A stretch of DNA of 64,000 bases from contig CANLOQ010000002.1 in NCBI GenBank assembly GCA_947492925.1, positions 1-64,000 on the forward strand, in the 5' to 3' direction. This DNA comes from an uncultured Sulfitobacter sp. (lineage in GTDB: Bacteria > Pseudomonadota > Alphaproteobacteria > Rhodobacterales > Rhodobacteraceae). The position numbers were made by a program, and so were the translations under genes. Below the pieces are notes generated by a model. It saw only the letters and a list, made by a program, of their open reading frames with translations, ran no database searches and was not told where the DNA came from. This document shows positions 8,616 through 16,754 of the stretch, piece after piece (the first letter of the stretch is position 1; each line of letters begins with the position of its first letter).

Positions 8616-9944
8616 TCAGATGTCCATTGTGTTTGCTTTTTCCCAATCCGAGAAGTGGGATGCGTAGTCGTTCCACTCCTCGTGCTTTTTCTTGAGATAG
8701 GCTGCCGAAAACTCTTCGCCCATTGCGGCCTTGAGGCCCTTGTCCTTGTCGTATTCACGCAGGGCATCCAGCATGTTCAGCGGAAGTTTGGGCGCGCCTT
8801 TGACCTTGTGGCCTTCGGCGTACATGTCGATGTCGTGACGTTTGCCGGGATCGGCCTTGGAGCGGATGCCCGACAGGCCGGCGGCGATGATCACGGCCTG
8901 CAAAAGATAGGGGTTGGCCGCACCGTCGGGCAGACGCAGTTCGAACCGGCCGGGGCCGGGGACGCGCACCATGTGCGTGCGGTTGTTGCCTGTCCATGTC
9001 ACGGTGTTGGGCGCCCATGTGGCCCCCGACATGGTGCGCGGCGCGTTGATGCGTTTGTAGCTGTTCACCGTTGGGTTGGTGATCGCGGCCAGAGCGGATG
9101 CGTGTTTCATGATGCCGCCAAGGAAGTGCTTGCCACGCTCTGACAGTCCCAGCTCTCCGGTCTGGCCTTCGCCTTCGCCTGCGAAGACGTTGGTTTTGGA
9201 CGCCGCACCGGGCGCATCCCAGACGGAGATATGCGCGTGGCAACCGTTGCCGGTCAGCCCTTCGATGGGTTTGGGCATGAAGGTCGCGCGGAAGCCGTGC
9301 TTTTCGGCGACGCATTTGGCCATGAATTTGAAGAAGGAATGTTTGTCCGCCGTCTTGAGCGCATCGTCAAAGTCCCAGTTCATTTCCCACTGGCCATTGG
9401 CGTCTTCGTGGTCGTTCTGGTAGGGGTTCCAGCCCATTTCCAGCATGTAGTCGCTGATTTCGCGGATCACATCGAGGCGGCGCATGAACGCCTGCTGGTC
9501 ATAGCACGGCTTGGCTGCGGTATCGAATTCATCGGAAATCTGGTCACCGGACGGGGTAAGCAGGAAGAATTCTGCCTCGATCCCGGTTTTGACGTGCATG
9601 CCTTCTTCGGCGGCTTCTGCGATGAGTTTGCGCAGCACGTTGCGCGGCGCCTGCGCGACGTCCTCGCCTTCCATCACGCAGTTGCCGGGCACCCATGCGA
9701 TTTCGCGGTTCCACGGCAGGATGATCACCGCTTCGGGGTCTGGCACGGCCAGCATGTCGGGGTGGGCGGGTGTCAGGTCAAGCCATGTGGCAAAGCCCGC
9801 GAAACCGGCACCGTCTTCCTGCATGTCGGAAATGGCGCGTGCGGGCACCAGTTTGGCCCGCTGACCGCCAAAGAGGTCGGTGAAGGAGATCATGAAATAC
9901 TTGACGCCGTTTTCTTCGGCGAATTTTGCGAGGTCGGTTGCCAT
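8616..9944 (-). CDS. gmaS: Gamma-glutamylmethylamide synthetase
   Basis: A 442-residue glutamine-synthetase-fold enzyme that ligates methylamine to glutamate with ATP, giving gamma-glutamylmethylamide. GS-family motifs are visible: GIEAEFFLL near residue 120, NGCHAHISVWD near 235, NPTVNSYKRI near 290, and the arginine-rich RVPGPGRFELRLPDG near 325. It starts MATDLAKFAEENGVKYF and is the fourth gene of mgsABC-gmaS, separated from mgsC by a hairpin. The juxtaposition with the N-methylglutamate synthase genes is the main argument for GmaS rather than ordinary GlnA or a PuuA-like enzyme. Confidence 0.92.
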   Translation of the reverse strand: MATDLAKFAEENGVKYFMISFTDLFGGQRAKLVPARAISDMQEDGAGFAGFATWLDLTPAHPDMLAVPDPEAVIILPWNREIAWVPGNCVMEGEDVAQAPRNVLRKLIAEAAEEGMHVKTGIEAEFFLLTPSGDQISDEFDTAAKPCYDQQAFMRRLDVIREISDYMLEMGWNPYQNDHEDANGQWEMNWDFDDALKTADKHSFFKFMAKCVAEKHGFRATFMPKPIEGLTGNGCHAHISVWDAPGAASKTNVFAGEGEGQTGELGLSERGKHFLGGIMKHASALAAITNPTVNSYKRINAPRTMSGATWAPNTVTWTGNNRTHMVRVPGPGRFELRLPDGAANPYLLQAVIIAAGLSGIRSKADPGKRHDIDMYAEGHKVKGAPKLPLNMLDALREYDKDKGLKAAMGEEFSAAYLKKKHEEWNDYASHFSDWEKANTMDI

Positions 9945-9973
9945 CAGTTTTATTCCCTGTCGTCTTTATTAAT

Positions 9974-10002
9974 GGGGCGCGGTCTGACTTCAGCCGCGCC
10001 CC
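9974..10002 (-). terminator. Intercistronic hairpin between mgsC and gmaS
   Basis: GGGGCGCGG (9974-9982) and CCGCGCCCC (9994-10002) form a perfect 9-bp stem with an 11-nt loop. It sits just after the mgsC stop and before gmaS on the minus strand. There is no U-run, so an attenuating or mRNA-protecting role is more likely than full termination. Confidence 0.55.
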
Positions 10003-10008
10003 TATCTG

Positions 10009-11355
10009 TTAGTAGGATGTGCCGGGTTTGCCGGGATACCAGTTGGTGCCGGCCAGCGGCACCTGCGCCATTGCGGCGGCTTCCATTGTCAGTGCGACAA
10101 GGTCTTCCGGCTCAAGGTTGTGGAGGTGGTTCTTGCCGCAGGCACGCGCGATTGTCTGCGCCTCTAGCGTCATCACCTTGAGATAGTTCCGCAGGCGACG
10201 GCCCCCTTCGACCGGGTCGAACCGGGCCATCAGATCAGGGTCCTGTGTGGTGATGCCCGCAGGGTCCTGACCTTCGTGCCAATCGTCATAGGCCCCCGCG
10301 GTTGTGCCAAGCGCATTATACTCGGCCTCCCATTTGGGGTCGTTGTCGCCAAGCGCGATCAGCGCGGCCGTCCCGATGGCCACCGCATCCGCGCCAAGCG
10401 CCATCGCCTTGGCCACGTCCGCACCCGAGCGGATGCCGCCCGACAGGATCAGCTGCACCTTGCGGTGCATGCCAAGGTCCTGAAGCGCCTGAACGGCGGG
10501 GCGCACGATTGCCAGTGTGGGCTGGCCCACGTGTTCGATAAAGACATCCTGCGTGGCCGCCGTGCCGCCCTGCATGCCGTCCAGAACAACCGCATCGGCC
10601 CCGGCCTTGATCGCCAGTGTGGTGTCATAGTAGGGCCGCGCGCCCGCGACCTTGACGTAGATCGGTACTTTCCACCCTGTGATCTCGCGCAGCTCAAGGA
10701 TCTTGATTTCAAGATCGTCCGGGCCGGTCCAGTCTGGGTGACGGCAGGCCGAACGCTGGTCAATGCCCTTGGGCAGGTTGCGCATTTCCGCCACGCGGTC
10801 GCTGATCTTTTGGCCCAGGAGCATGCCGCCGCCGCCGGGCTTGGCACCCTGACCAACGACGATTTCGATGGCATCGGCCTTGCGCAGATCATCGGGGTTC
10901 ATGCCGTAGCGGCTGGGCAGGTACTGATAGACCAGTTTGTTGGAGTGGCCGCGTTCCTCTGGTGTCATACCGCCGTCGCCGGTTGTCGTGGACGTGCCAG
11001 CCGCAGAGGCACCGCGCCCCAGCGCTTCCTTGGCGGGGCCGGACAGCGCCCCGAATGACATGCCCGCAATGGTGATCGGGATGTCGAGTTCGATCGGGTT
11101 TTCCGCGTGCAGACCGCCGATGGTAACGGATGTTTCACACTTTTCGCGGTATCCTTCGAGCGGGTAGCGCGAAATGGAAGCCCCCATGAAGAGCAGGTCG
11201 TCAAAGGACGGCACCTTGCGTTTGGCACCGCCACCGCGGATGTCATAGATGCCGGTGGCCGCCGCGCGGCGGATGTCGCTGTTGATGTCCTGGGTGAACG
11301 TCGCGGACTGTCGCGGCGTTGTGTGGGGGATACCCTTTGGGTCAATCTTGTTCAT
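10009..11355 (-). CDS. mgsC: N-methylglutamate synthase, FMN glutamate-synthase-like subunit
   Basis: A 448-residue homologue of the FMN-binding synthase domain of glutamate synthase. Recognisable parts are PITIAGMSFGALSG, the phosphate and flavin loops AGADAVVLDGMQGGTAA and ILSGGIRSGADVAKA, and GKNHLHNLEPEDL near the C-terminus. With MgsA and MgsB it forms the three-part N-methylglutamate synthase, which turns gamma-glutamylmethylamide into N-methylglutamate. It follows mgsB by 13 nt. The same subunit set is annotated glxBCD in some genomes; the gmaS neighbour favours mgs. Confidence 0.92.
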   Translation of the reverse strand: MNKIDPKGIPHTTPRQSATFTQDINSDIRRAAATGIYDIRGGGAKRKVPSFDDLLFMGASISRYPLEGYREKCETSVTIGGLHAENPIELDIPITIAGMSFGALSGPAKEALGRGASAAGTSTTTGDGGMTPEERGHSNKLVYQYLPSRYGMNPDDLRKADAIEIVVGQGAKPGGGGMLLGQKISDRVAEMRNLPKGIDQRSACRHPDWTGPDDLEIKILELREITGWKVPIYVKVAGARPYYDTTLAIKAGADAVVLDGMQGGTAATQDVFIEHVGQPTLAIVRPAVQALQDLGMHRKVQLILSGGIRSGADVAKAMALGADAVAIGTAALIALGDNDPKWEAEYNALGTTAGAYDDWHEGQDPAGITTQDPDLMARFDPVEGGRRLRNYLKVMTLEAQTIARACGKNHLHNLEPEDLVALTMEAAAMAQVPLAGTNWYPGKPGTSY

Positions 11356-11368
11356 TTAGTGGATATCC

Positions 11369-12052
11369 TTAATACGCGCCGGCGTTGTCGACGTCGAAGT
11401 TATACAGGGTGCGTGCGGAGCCGTAGCGCGTGAATTCTGCCGGGTCGGCATCAATGCCGGCTTCGTCCAGCAAGCCCTGCAACAGCGTCAGGTGCTCTTC
11501 GCGCATCTCTTTCTTTTCGCAATCCGCACCAAGGCTCTTGACCGTGCCGCGGACGAAAAAGCGTGCCTCGTAACAGCTGTCGCCAAGGGCATCGCCCGCA
11601 TCACCGCAGACCACCAGATTGCCCGATTGCCCCATAAAGGCGGACATGTGGCCGATGTTGCCCTGCACAACGATGTTCACGCCTTTCATGGAAATGCCGC
11701 ACCGCGAGGATGCGTTGCCTTTGACCACGATCATGCCGCCGTGGCCGGTGGCGCCCAGATACTGGCTGGCGTCCCCCTCGATCACGATTTTGCCCGACAT
11801 GATGTTTTCGCCCGTTCCGGGACCGGCAGAACCGTGGATATTGATCGTGGCCTGTTGGTTCATGCCGCCGCAATAGTAACCGGTGGACCCTTTGACGGTC
11901 ACTTCGATGGGTGCGTTCAGACCACAGGCAATGGCATGTGCGCCCTTGGGGTTCACGATTTCCCAAGCGGTCTGATTGGTGTTGTCAGCTTGTGCATGCA
12001 GCATTTTGTTTGTTGCGCGCAGGCCGGTTTCGGAAAGGTCGATCGTTTGCAT
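11369..12052 (-). CDS. mgsB: N-methylglutamate synthase, GltB C-terminal-like (GXGXG) subunit
   Basis: A 227-residue protein made of the right-handed beta-helix GXGXG domain found at the C-terminus of GltB and in FwdC. Repeated glycine turns are visible (GSTGYYCGGMNQQ, GPGTGENIMSGKI, YLGATGHGGMIVV, RCGISMKGVNIVV). Its start ATG 12052 shares one base with the mgsA stop (TGATG), so translation is coupled. The domain is structural within the synthase complex. The order mgsA-mgsB-mgsC is conserved in methylamine users. Confidence 0.9.
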   Translation of the reverse strand: MQTIDLSETGLRATNKMLHAQADNTNQTAWEIVNPKGAHAIACGLNAPIEVTVKGSTGYYCGGMNQQATINIHGSAGPGTGENIMSGKIVIEGDASQYLGATGHGGMIVVKGNASSRCGISMKGVNIVVQGNIGHMSAFMGQSGNLVVCGDAGDALGDSCYEARFFVRGTVKSLGADCEKKEMREEHLTLLQGLLDEAGIDADPAEFTRYGSARTLYNFDVDNAGAY

Positions 12053-12975
12053 CAGGCCGCTTTCTCCGTGGCTGTAGGAGTGTTGTTGTGGCTCCAGAAA
12101 TAGACAGTTGCCGGCTCTGGCTCCCATACGCGGGCGTTTTCAATGCCGGGCAGGTCTACCATCGCGCGGTATTCAGAGCCGAAGGCCACGTATTGATCGG
12201 TTTCGGCCATAACGGCGGGTTTGCACGCGATCGGATCGCGGACCACGCCAAAGCCGTCTTTGGTGCCGACCACAAAGGTGAAGAACCCGTCCAGATCATC
12301 GAGGCTGCTGGTCAGTGCCTCGCCCAGAGTGGCACCGTTCTGCATTTGCCATGTCAGGTAGGCGGCGCCCACTTCGGTGTCGTTCTCTGTCTCGATGTGG
12401 ATGCCTTCGCGGCGCAGTTTGCGGCGCAGGGAGTTGTGGTTGGACAGCGACCCGTTGTGGACAAGGCACTGGTCATCGCCGGTGTTGAACGGGTGCGCGC
12501 CCATTGTTGTCACGGCAGATTCGGTGGCCATGCGGGTGTGTCCGATGCCGTGCGTGCCTGACATTGCTGAAATATCAAACTGTGCTGCCACATCTTTGGG
12601 CAGACCGACTTCCTTGTAGATTTCAAGACTGTCGCCCCGGCTCATCACGCGGATGCCCATATCGTTGAGGGCCGCGCGTGCCTTTGCGCCGGTTCCGGCT
12701 GGAATATCCAGAACGGCATGGGTGCTTTTGATTTCGACGGCAACCGGCCCGCCTACTGCTGTGCTCAGCGCGGCTTCAAGACCGTCGAAGGCGGTCTCGG
12801 GCGTGTCCGACTGCACGGTCATCTTGGTCCGACCCTTTGATTCGCCGCCATAAATCGCGATGCCCGCGCTGTCGGGGCCGCGATCTGTCATGGTGATCAG
12901 CATCGCCGTCAGCATTTCGCCCAGCTTTGGTTCCAATGATTTGTCTTTCAGAAAAAGACCTACGATTCCACACAT
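12052..12975 (-). CDS. mgsA: N-methylglutamate synthase, class II glutamine-amidotransferase subunit
   Basis: A 307-residue class II (Ntn) amidotransferase. The start is fixed at ATG 12975 because the protein then begins MCGIVGLFLK, with the catalytic Cys exposed after Met removal; a longer frame would bury it. A GGGAG ribosome site lies upstream. Other conserved parts are HTRMATES (near residue 140), GAHPFNTGDDQCLVHNGSLSN and NDTEVGAAYL. It is predicted to release or channel the methylamine moiety from gamma-glutamylmethylamide. First gene of mgsABC-gmaS, divergent from amt. Confidence 0.92.
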   Translation of the reverse strand: MCGIVGLFLKDKSLEPKLGEMLTAMLITMTDRGPDSAGIAIYGGESKGRTKMTVQSDTPETAFDGLEAALSTAVGGPVAVEIKSTHAVLDIPAGTGAKARAALNDMGIRVMSRGDSLEIYKEVGLPKDVAAQFDISAMSGTHGIGHTRMATESAVTTMGAHPFNTGDDQCLVHNGSLSNHNSLRRKLRREGIHIETENDTEVGAAYLTWQMQNGATLGEALTSSLDDLDGFFTFVVGTKDGFGVVRDPIACKPAVMAETDQYVAFGSEYRAMVDLPGIENARVWEPEPATVYFWSHNNTPTATEKAA

Positions 12976-13060
12976 AGTCACGCTCCCGACTCGGAACTGA
13001 TCCTGCAGACCAGCTTTCAGAAAATACGCTACCACCAAATTTCCAAAACTCAACCATCAG

Positions 13061-13076
13061 GAAACTTTTTTTCTTA
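13061..13076 (-). promoter_or_regulatory. A-tract motif upstream of mgsA (shared with dmmD and mgdA/tmoX)
   Basis: On the minus strand this reads TAAGAAAAAAAGTTTC, 86 bp upstream of the mgsA start. Nearly the same 16-mer occurs upstream of dmmD (TAGGAAAAAAAGTTGC) and between mgdA and tmoX (CAAGAAAAAAACTTGA). All contain exactly seven A residues followed by [GC]TT. It is a candidate binding site for a common regulator or a bent-DNA promoter element. Confidence 0.45.
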
Positions 13077-13190
13077 AAGGGCAAAAAATGCTATGCGTAT
13101 TCGACATCCTATGTTTCATTTGCGGCGGTCGGTCGCACCAGTTTGCAGACCGAGGGACACAAAAACGATTCCGACTTGGGGGTAATAACC

Positions 13191-14606
13191 GTGGAAGAGC
13201 AACTGGCAGAACTTGCCGCAAAAGTGGCCGAACTAGAGGCAGCATCTGGTGGCGGGGCCGTCACCAATACGATGTTTGCCGAGACATTTTACTATTTGAC
13301 GATCCCGTTGATGATCATCATTCACGCCGGGTTTCTGGCCTATGAGATGGGCGCATCGCGGCTCAAGAACGTGTTGTCATCGGGTGTGAAGAACATCCTT
13401 GCCTTCGCGTTCATGATCCCGACCTTCTATCTCTTCGGCTGGTGGGTCTATTTTGGCTTTCCAACCGGCATCCCGGGCGCGGCAGGGCCGATGGGGATTT
13501 CGGGCGTTGAATACGCCAATTCCATTGCGTTGGGCTGGGGCGAAAGTGCCCAGTACATGGGGCCAAACATTGCTGACAATATCTCGGGCGTTTTCTTTGG
13601 TGCCTTTGCGCTGTTTGCGGCCACCACGGCGTCAATCATGTCGGGTGCGGTCATCGAACGGATCCAGACGGTCGGTTTTATCATTCTGGCCGTTGTGCTG
13701 GGATCCTTTGCATGGGTCGTTGCGGCCGCCTGGGGCTGGCACGCGGATGGCTGGCTGGTCACGCAGTGGGGCGTTCACGACTTCGGCGCTGCGGGTCTGG
13801 TACATGCGGTGGCGGGGTTCTTTGCGCTGGGCGTGCTGATCAACCTTGGGCCGCGCATTGGCAAGTTCAATGCGGACGGCACAGCCAACCACATTCCGGG
13901 CCACAACATGCCACTGACGGTTGTGGGTCTGATGCTGATCATCGTGGGCTTCTTTGGGTTCCTGATGGCCTGCGTTGTGCCCCCCGGTGAGGCGTGGTCG
14001 TGGTTCCCGGATAAATTCGCGACCATTTACGGCACACCGATCACGCTGTCTTCGCTGGCGTTCAACATCCTGATGGCTGTTGCGGGCGGTGTCATCGGAT
14101 CGTGGCTGTTCACACGTGATCCTTTCTGGATGATGTCCGGTGCGCTGGCCGGGATTATCTCAACGGCGTCGGGGCTGGATATTTACTTTCCTGCGCTGGC
14201 CTTTGTCATCGCCTTCTCTGCGGGTCTTATCCTGAAGCCCTGTGCCGACTGGCTTGAGAACCGCGGCATTGACGATGCTGTGGGCGCGGTAACTGTGCAC
14301 GGCACCATCGGTCTTTATGGTGTGATCATGCTGGGCATCTGGGGGTCGGGGTATCCGTCGCTTCAAGGGGCGGCTGGCGAGGTGCCGACCATCAGTCTGA
14401 TCGGTCAGATTGTCGGCGCGGCTGTGTTCTTCCTGCTGGGTTTTGTGCCGGGGTATGTGGTTTCACTGATCCTCAAGATGGCGGGAATGCTGCGCATCCG
14501 TGAAGGGGCCGAACTGGCGGGAATGGACCTCGTGAAGGTGCCTGCGGCCGGTTATCCGGAATGGGGCGGCGACGCGCCTGTCACGCCTGCGCATCCGGCA
14601 GAATAA
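13191..14606 (+). CDS. amt: Ammonium transporter with an N-terminal coiled-coil extension
   Basis: A 471-residue Amt/Mep/Rh channel with about 11 membrane helices. The twin pore histidines are His205 (AAGLVHAVAG) and His370 (TVHGTIGLYG). The start is GTG 13191 after a GGGGGT ribosome site; the first 20 residues (EEQLAELAAKVAELEAAS) form a short amphipathic heptad before the first helix, which is unusual for Amt. It diverges from mgsA and is followed 21 nt later by a 56-codon membrane gene. It probably recovers ammonium, or imports methylammonium, during methylamine use. Confidence 0.93.
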   Translation: MEEQLAELAAKVAELEAASGGGAVTNTMFAETFYYLTIPLMIIIHAGFLAYEMGASRLKNVLSSGVKNILAFAFMIPTFYLFGWWVYFGFPTGIPGAAGPMGISGVEYANSIALGWGESAQYMGPNIADNISGVFFGAFALFAATTASIMSGAVIERIQTVGFIILAVVLGSFAWVVAAAWGWHADGWLVTQWGVHDFGAAGLVHAVAGFFALGVLINLGPRIGKFNADGTANHIPGHNMPLTVVGLMLIIVGFFGFLMACVVPPGEAWSWFPDKFATIYGTPITLSSLAFNILMAVAGGVIGSWLFTRDPFWMMSGALAGIISTASGLDIYFPALAFVIAFSAGLILKPCADWLENRGIDDAVGAVTVHGTIGLYGVIMLGIWGSGYPSLQGAAGEVPTISLIGQIVGAAVFFLLGFVPGYVVSLILKMAGMLRIREGAELAGMDLVKVPAAGYPEWGGDAPVTPAHPAE

Positions 14607-14627
14607 CGTAAAACAAGGGAGAAACTC

Positions 14628-14798
14628 ATGTTTCCATATGACGAAGCAAGCTGGTCTGCGGTTGACGGGGCCATGTTCATGGGGTGGGGCGGATCGCTGC
14701 CCGGGATCGCAACTTTGATTGCCGCTGTGATCTGCGTTGCGGTTCTGGTGATCGGGCAACGGTCCGAGACCGCCAAAGCCAAAGCGTTCGATAAGTAA
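14628..14798 (+). CDS. Small single-helix membrane protein downstream of amt
   Basis: A 56-codon gene (MFPYDEASWSAVDG...KAFDK) with one hydrophobic helix, about residues 24-43, and a basic tail. It has a good AGGGAGA ribosome site 6 nt before the ATG and lies between amt and a strong terminator, so it is very likely translated with amt. No family is recognised. It could be an Amt-associated regulatory peptide. Confidence 0.65.
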   Translation: MFPYDEASWSAVDGAMFMGWGGSLPGIATLIAAVICVAVLVIGQRSETAKAKAFDK

Positions 14799-14815
14799 GC
14801 GCAAACGCCAAAGCG

Positions 14816-14843
14816 AGAGGGCTGCCGGGAGGCGGCCCTCTTT
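14816..14843 (+). terminator. Rho-independent terminator after amt operon
   Basis: GAGGGCTGCC (14817-14826) and GGCGGCCCTC (14831-14840) form a 10-bp stem with one G-T pair, a GGGA loop and a TTT run, flanked by a closing A-T pair. It separates the amt operon from dmmD. Confidence 0.85.
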
Positions 14844-14860
14844 CACATCAAATTGCCTGT

Positions 14861-14876
14861 TAGGAAAAAAAGTTGC
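14861..14876 (+). promoter_or_regulatory. A-tract motif upstream of dmmD
   Basis: TAGGAAAAAAAGTTGC lies 78 bp upstream of the dmmD ATG and just after the amt terminator. It matches the motif upstream of mgsA at 14 of 16 positions and the mgdA/tmoX site in its core. Spacing to the start codon is similar for dmmD and mgsA. Confidence 0.45.
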
Positions 14877-14954
14877 ATGACAATGTTGCTTTTTGAAGTG
14901 GGCTGAGGCTCAATGCCTCTTAACAAAGACAGAGTCGAACACAGGGGACTATCA

Positions 14955-16103
14955 ATGGCCATTCTATGGAGAGCCTCAGCGCTCGCGCATCGCCACGCCG
15001 AAATTGGCGGAGAGTTGGAAGACTGGAACGGCATGGGCACGGCATGGTTTTACGACCATACGCCAGAGCGTGCGAAAGCCGATTACGAGGCCGTGCGCAC
15101 CAAGGCGGGTCTGATGGACGTGTCCGGCCTGAAGAAGGTGCATGTGGTAGGGGCCGATGCCGCCTATGTCATCGACCGGGTCACGACACGCAACGTAGAA
15201 AAGATTGCGCCGGGGCGGTCGACCTATGCGTCGATCCTGAACTCTGAAGGCAAGTTTGTTGACGACTGCATCATCTATCACATTGCGGTCAATTCCTGGC
15301 TGGTTGTTCATGGCACCGGCACCGGGATGGAGCAGCTTGCCTCTGTTGCGGCGGGCAAGAATTGCGAGATCCTGTTTGACGATGATCTGCATGACATGTC
15401 GTTGCAGGGTCCGGTATCGGTTGACCTGCTGGCGAAAGAAATTCCGGCCATCCGCGATCTGGCGTATTTCGGTCTGATGCAGACCCGGCTTTATGGACGT
15501 GACGTGATGATCTCGCGGACCGGCTACACGGGCGAGCGCGGCTACGAGATTTTTTGCCGGGCCAAGGATGCGACCCACCTGTGGGACAGCATTCTGGAAG
15601 CGGGCAAGGACATGGGCGTGCGTCCGGTACAGTTCTCCACGCTGGATATGCTGCGCATCGAGAGCTATCTGCTGTTTTATCCCGGTGACAATTCCGAGAC
15701 CTTCCCGTTTGAAAACGAGACATGCGGTGACACGCTCTGGGAGCTTGGGCTGGAATTCACCGTATCGCCCGGCAAAGAAGGCTTTATCGGTTCAGAAAAC
15801 CACTATGCCTCAAAGGGCAAGGAGCGGTTCAAGATCTTTGGTGTGCAGCTGAGCGACAGCATGGACCAGATGGAGATGCACGCGCGGGTTCTGCATGACG
15901 GCAAAGACGTTGGTGTGATCACCTACGGTCTGTCATCGGAGCTGAACAACTACAGCGTGGCGATTGCGCGTCTGGACCCGTCGGTTGCCAAGGCGGGCAC
16001 CAAGCTGGTGGTGCGTCAGCCCGACGGTACAGAACTGGCCGCGACTGCCGAAGAAATGCCATTCTACGACAAAGACAAAACGATCCGCACAGCCAAAGGG
16101 TGA
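14955..16103 (+). CDS. dmmD: GcvT-family folate-dependent protein of dimethylamine metabolism
   Basis: A 382-residue GcvT/aminomethyltransferase-family protein (SRTGYTGERGYEIFCRAKD near residue 185), predicted to bind THF and accept the one-carbon unit released by dimethylamine monooxygenase. The start is ATG 14955 (MAILWRAS) after AGGGGA; an upstream extension is unsupported. It leads the dmmDABC cluster but is separated from dmmA by a strong hairpin, so it may be expressed at a different level. Sequence alone could also fit DmdA-like or GcvT proteins; gene order decides. Confidence 0.85.
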   Translation: MAILWRASALAHRHAEIGGELEDWNGMGTAWFYDHTPERAKADYEAVRTKAGLMDVSGLKKVHVVGADAAYVIDRVTTRNVEKIAPGRSTYASILNSEGKFVDDCIIYHIAVNSWLVVHGTGTGMEQLASVAAGKNCEILFDDDLHDMSLQGPVSVDLLAKEIPAIRDLAYFGLMQTRLYGRDVMISRTGYTGERGYEIFCRAKDATHLWDSILEAGKDMGVRPVQFSTLDMLRIESYLLFYPGDNSETFPFENETCGDTLWELGLEFTVSPGKEGFIGSENHYASKGKERFKIFGVQLSDSMDQMEMHARVLHDGKDVGVITYGLSSELNNYSVAIARLDPSVAKAGTKLVVRQPDGTELAATAEEMPFYDKDKTIRTAKG

Positions 16104-16110
16104 CCGGATC

Positions 16111-16139
16111 GGGTGCGGGGTGATCCCCCGCACCCTTTT
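16111..16139 (+). terminator. Terminator-like hairpin between dmmD and dmmA
   Basis: GGGTGCGGGG (16111-16120) and CCCCGCACCC (16126-16135) form a perfect 10-bp stem with a 5-nt loop followed by TTTT. It has every feature of an intrinsic terminator but lies inside an apparent operon, 8 nt after the dmmD stop and 18 nt before dmmA. It probably causes partial termination. Confidence 0.85.
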
Positions 16140-16157
16140 GCTTTCCAAAGGACCACG

Positions 16158-16754
16158 ATGTCGAAATTCACGTTTCCCGAAAGTATCAGAAGCCGTCCGG
16201 TGTACGGCACGCTGGAAGCACGCGACGGATCGGCGCATCTGCTGGTTGCTGATGCCCACGGTGCCGAGGCGATCCTTGATGTTGCCACGCCCGAGATGAT
16301 GGCCAAGGCGCATATCATCTACATCCCCAAAGGAGAGGCGTTTGAGGACAAGCTGCGCGCGCTGAACGCGGCTTCGTTTTATGCCGGGCCAAGTTATGCC
16401 GCCGCCGAACCGCGTCTGCGCAAGGCGCTGGCGGATGCCAAGATGGGCTTGCAGGTCTATCTGGCGGGCACCGAAGGATTGATGGGGCAAGCCCAGAACG
16501 CAGCGATGGCTGCGGGCATTCCGCACACGGCCATCCAGACAGAGCACCGCGGCAGCATCGCGCGGCGCATGCAATGTGTGCACTGCAAGGGGATCACCGA
16601 GGATGTCGAGACCGATCCGTTTGTCTGCAGCCATTGCGGCCTGAACCTGTTTGTCCGGGATCACTATTCGCGCCGTCTGGCCGCCTATCAGGGTGTGTGC
16701 ATCGACGCGGAAGACCCCGGCAATGTGCCATCACCCAAGGGAATTTACGAATGA
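16158..16754 (+). CDS. dmmA: Dimethylamine monooxygenase subunit A
   Basis: A 198-residue protein. The N-terminal two thirds look like a nucleotide- or flavin-type alpha/beta domain (VYLAGTEGLMGQAQNAAMAAG). The C-terminus has a zinc-ribbon or rubredoxin-like pair of CxxC motifs: Cys140/Cys143 and Cys157/Cys160. Its stop overlaps dmmB by 4 nt. With DmmB (reductase) and DmmC (haem subunit) it makes the NADPH-dependent monooxygenase that demethylates dimethylamine to methylamine. The subunit letter follows the dmmDABC order in Ruegeria-type clusters. Confidence 0.85.
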   Translation: MSKFTFPESIRSRPVYGTLEARDGSAHLLVADAHGAEAILDVATPEMMAKAHIIYIPKGEAFEDKLRALNAASFYAGPSYAAAEPRLRKALADAKMGLQVYLAGTEGLMGQAQNAAMAAGIPHTAIQTEHRGSIARRMQCVHCKGITEDVETDPFVCSHCGLNLFVRDHYSRRLAAYQGVCIDAEDPGNVPSPKGIYE

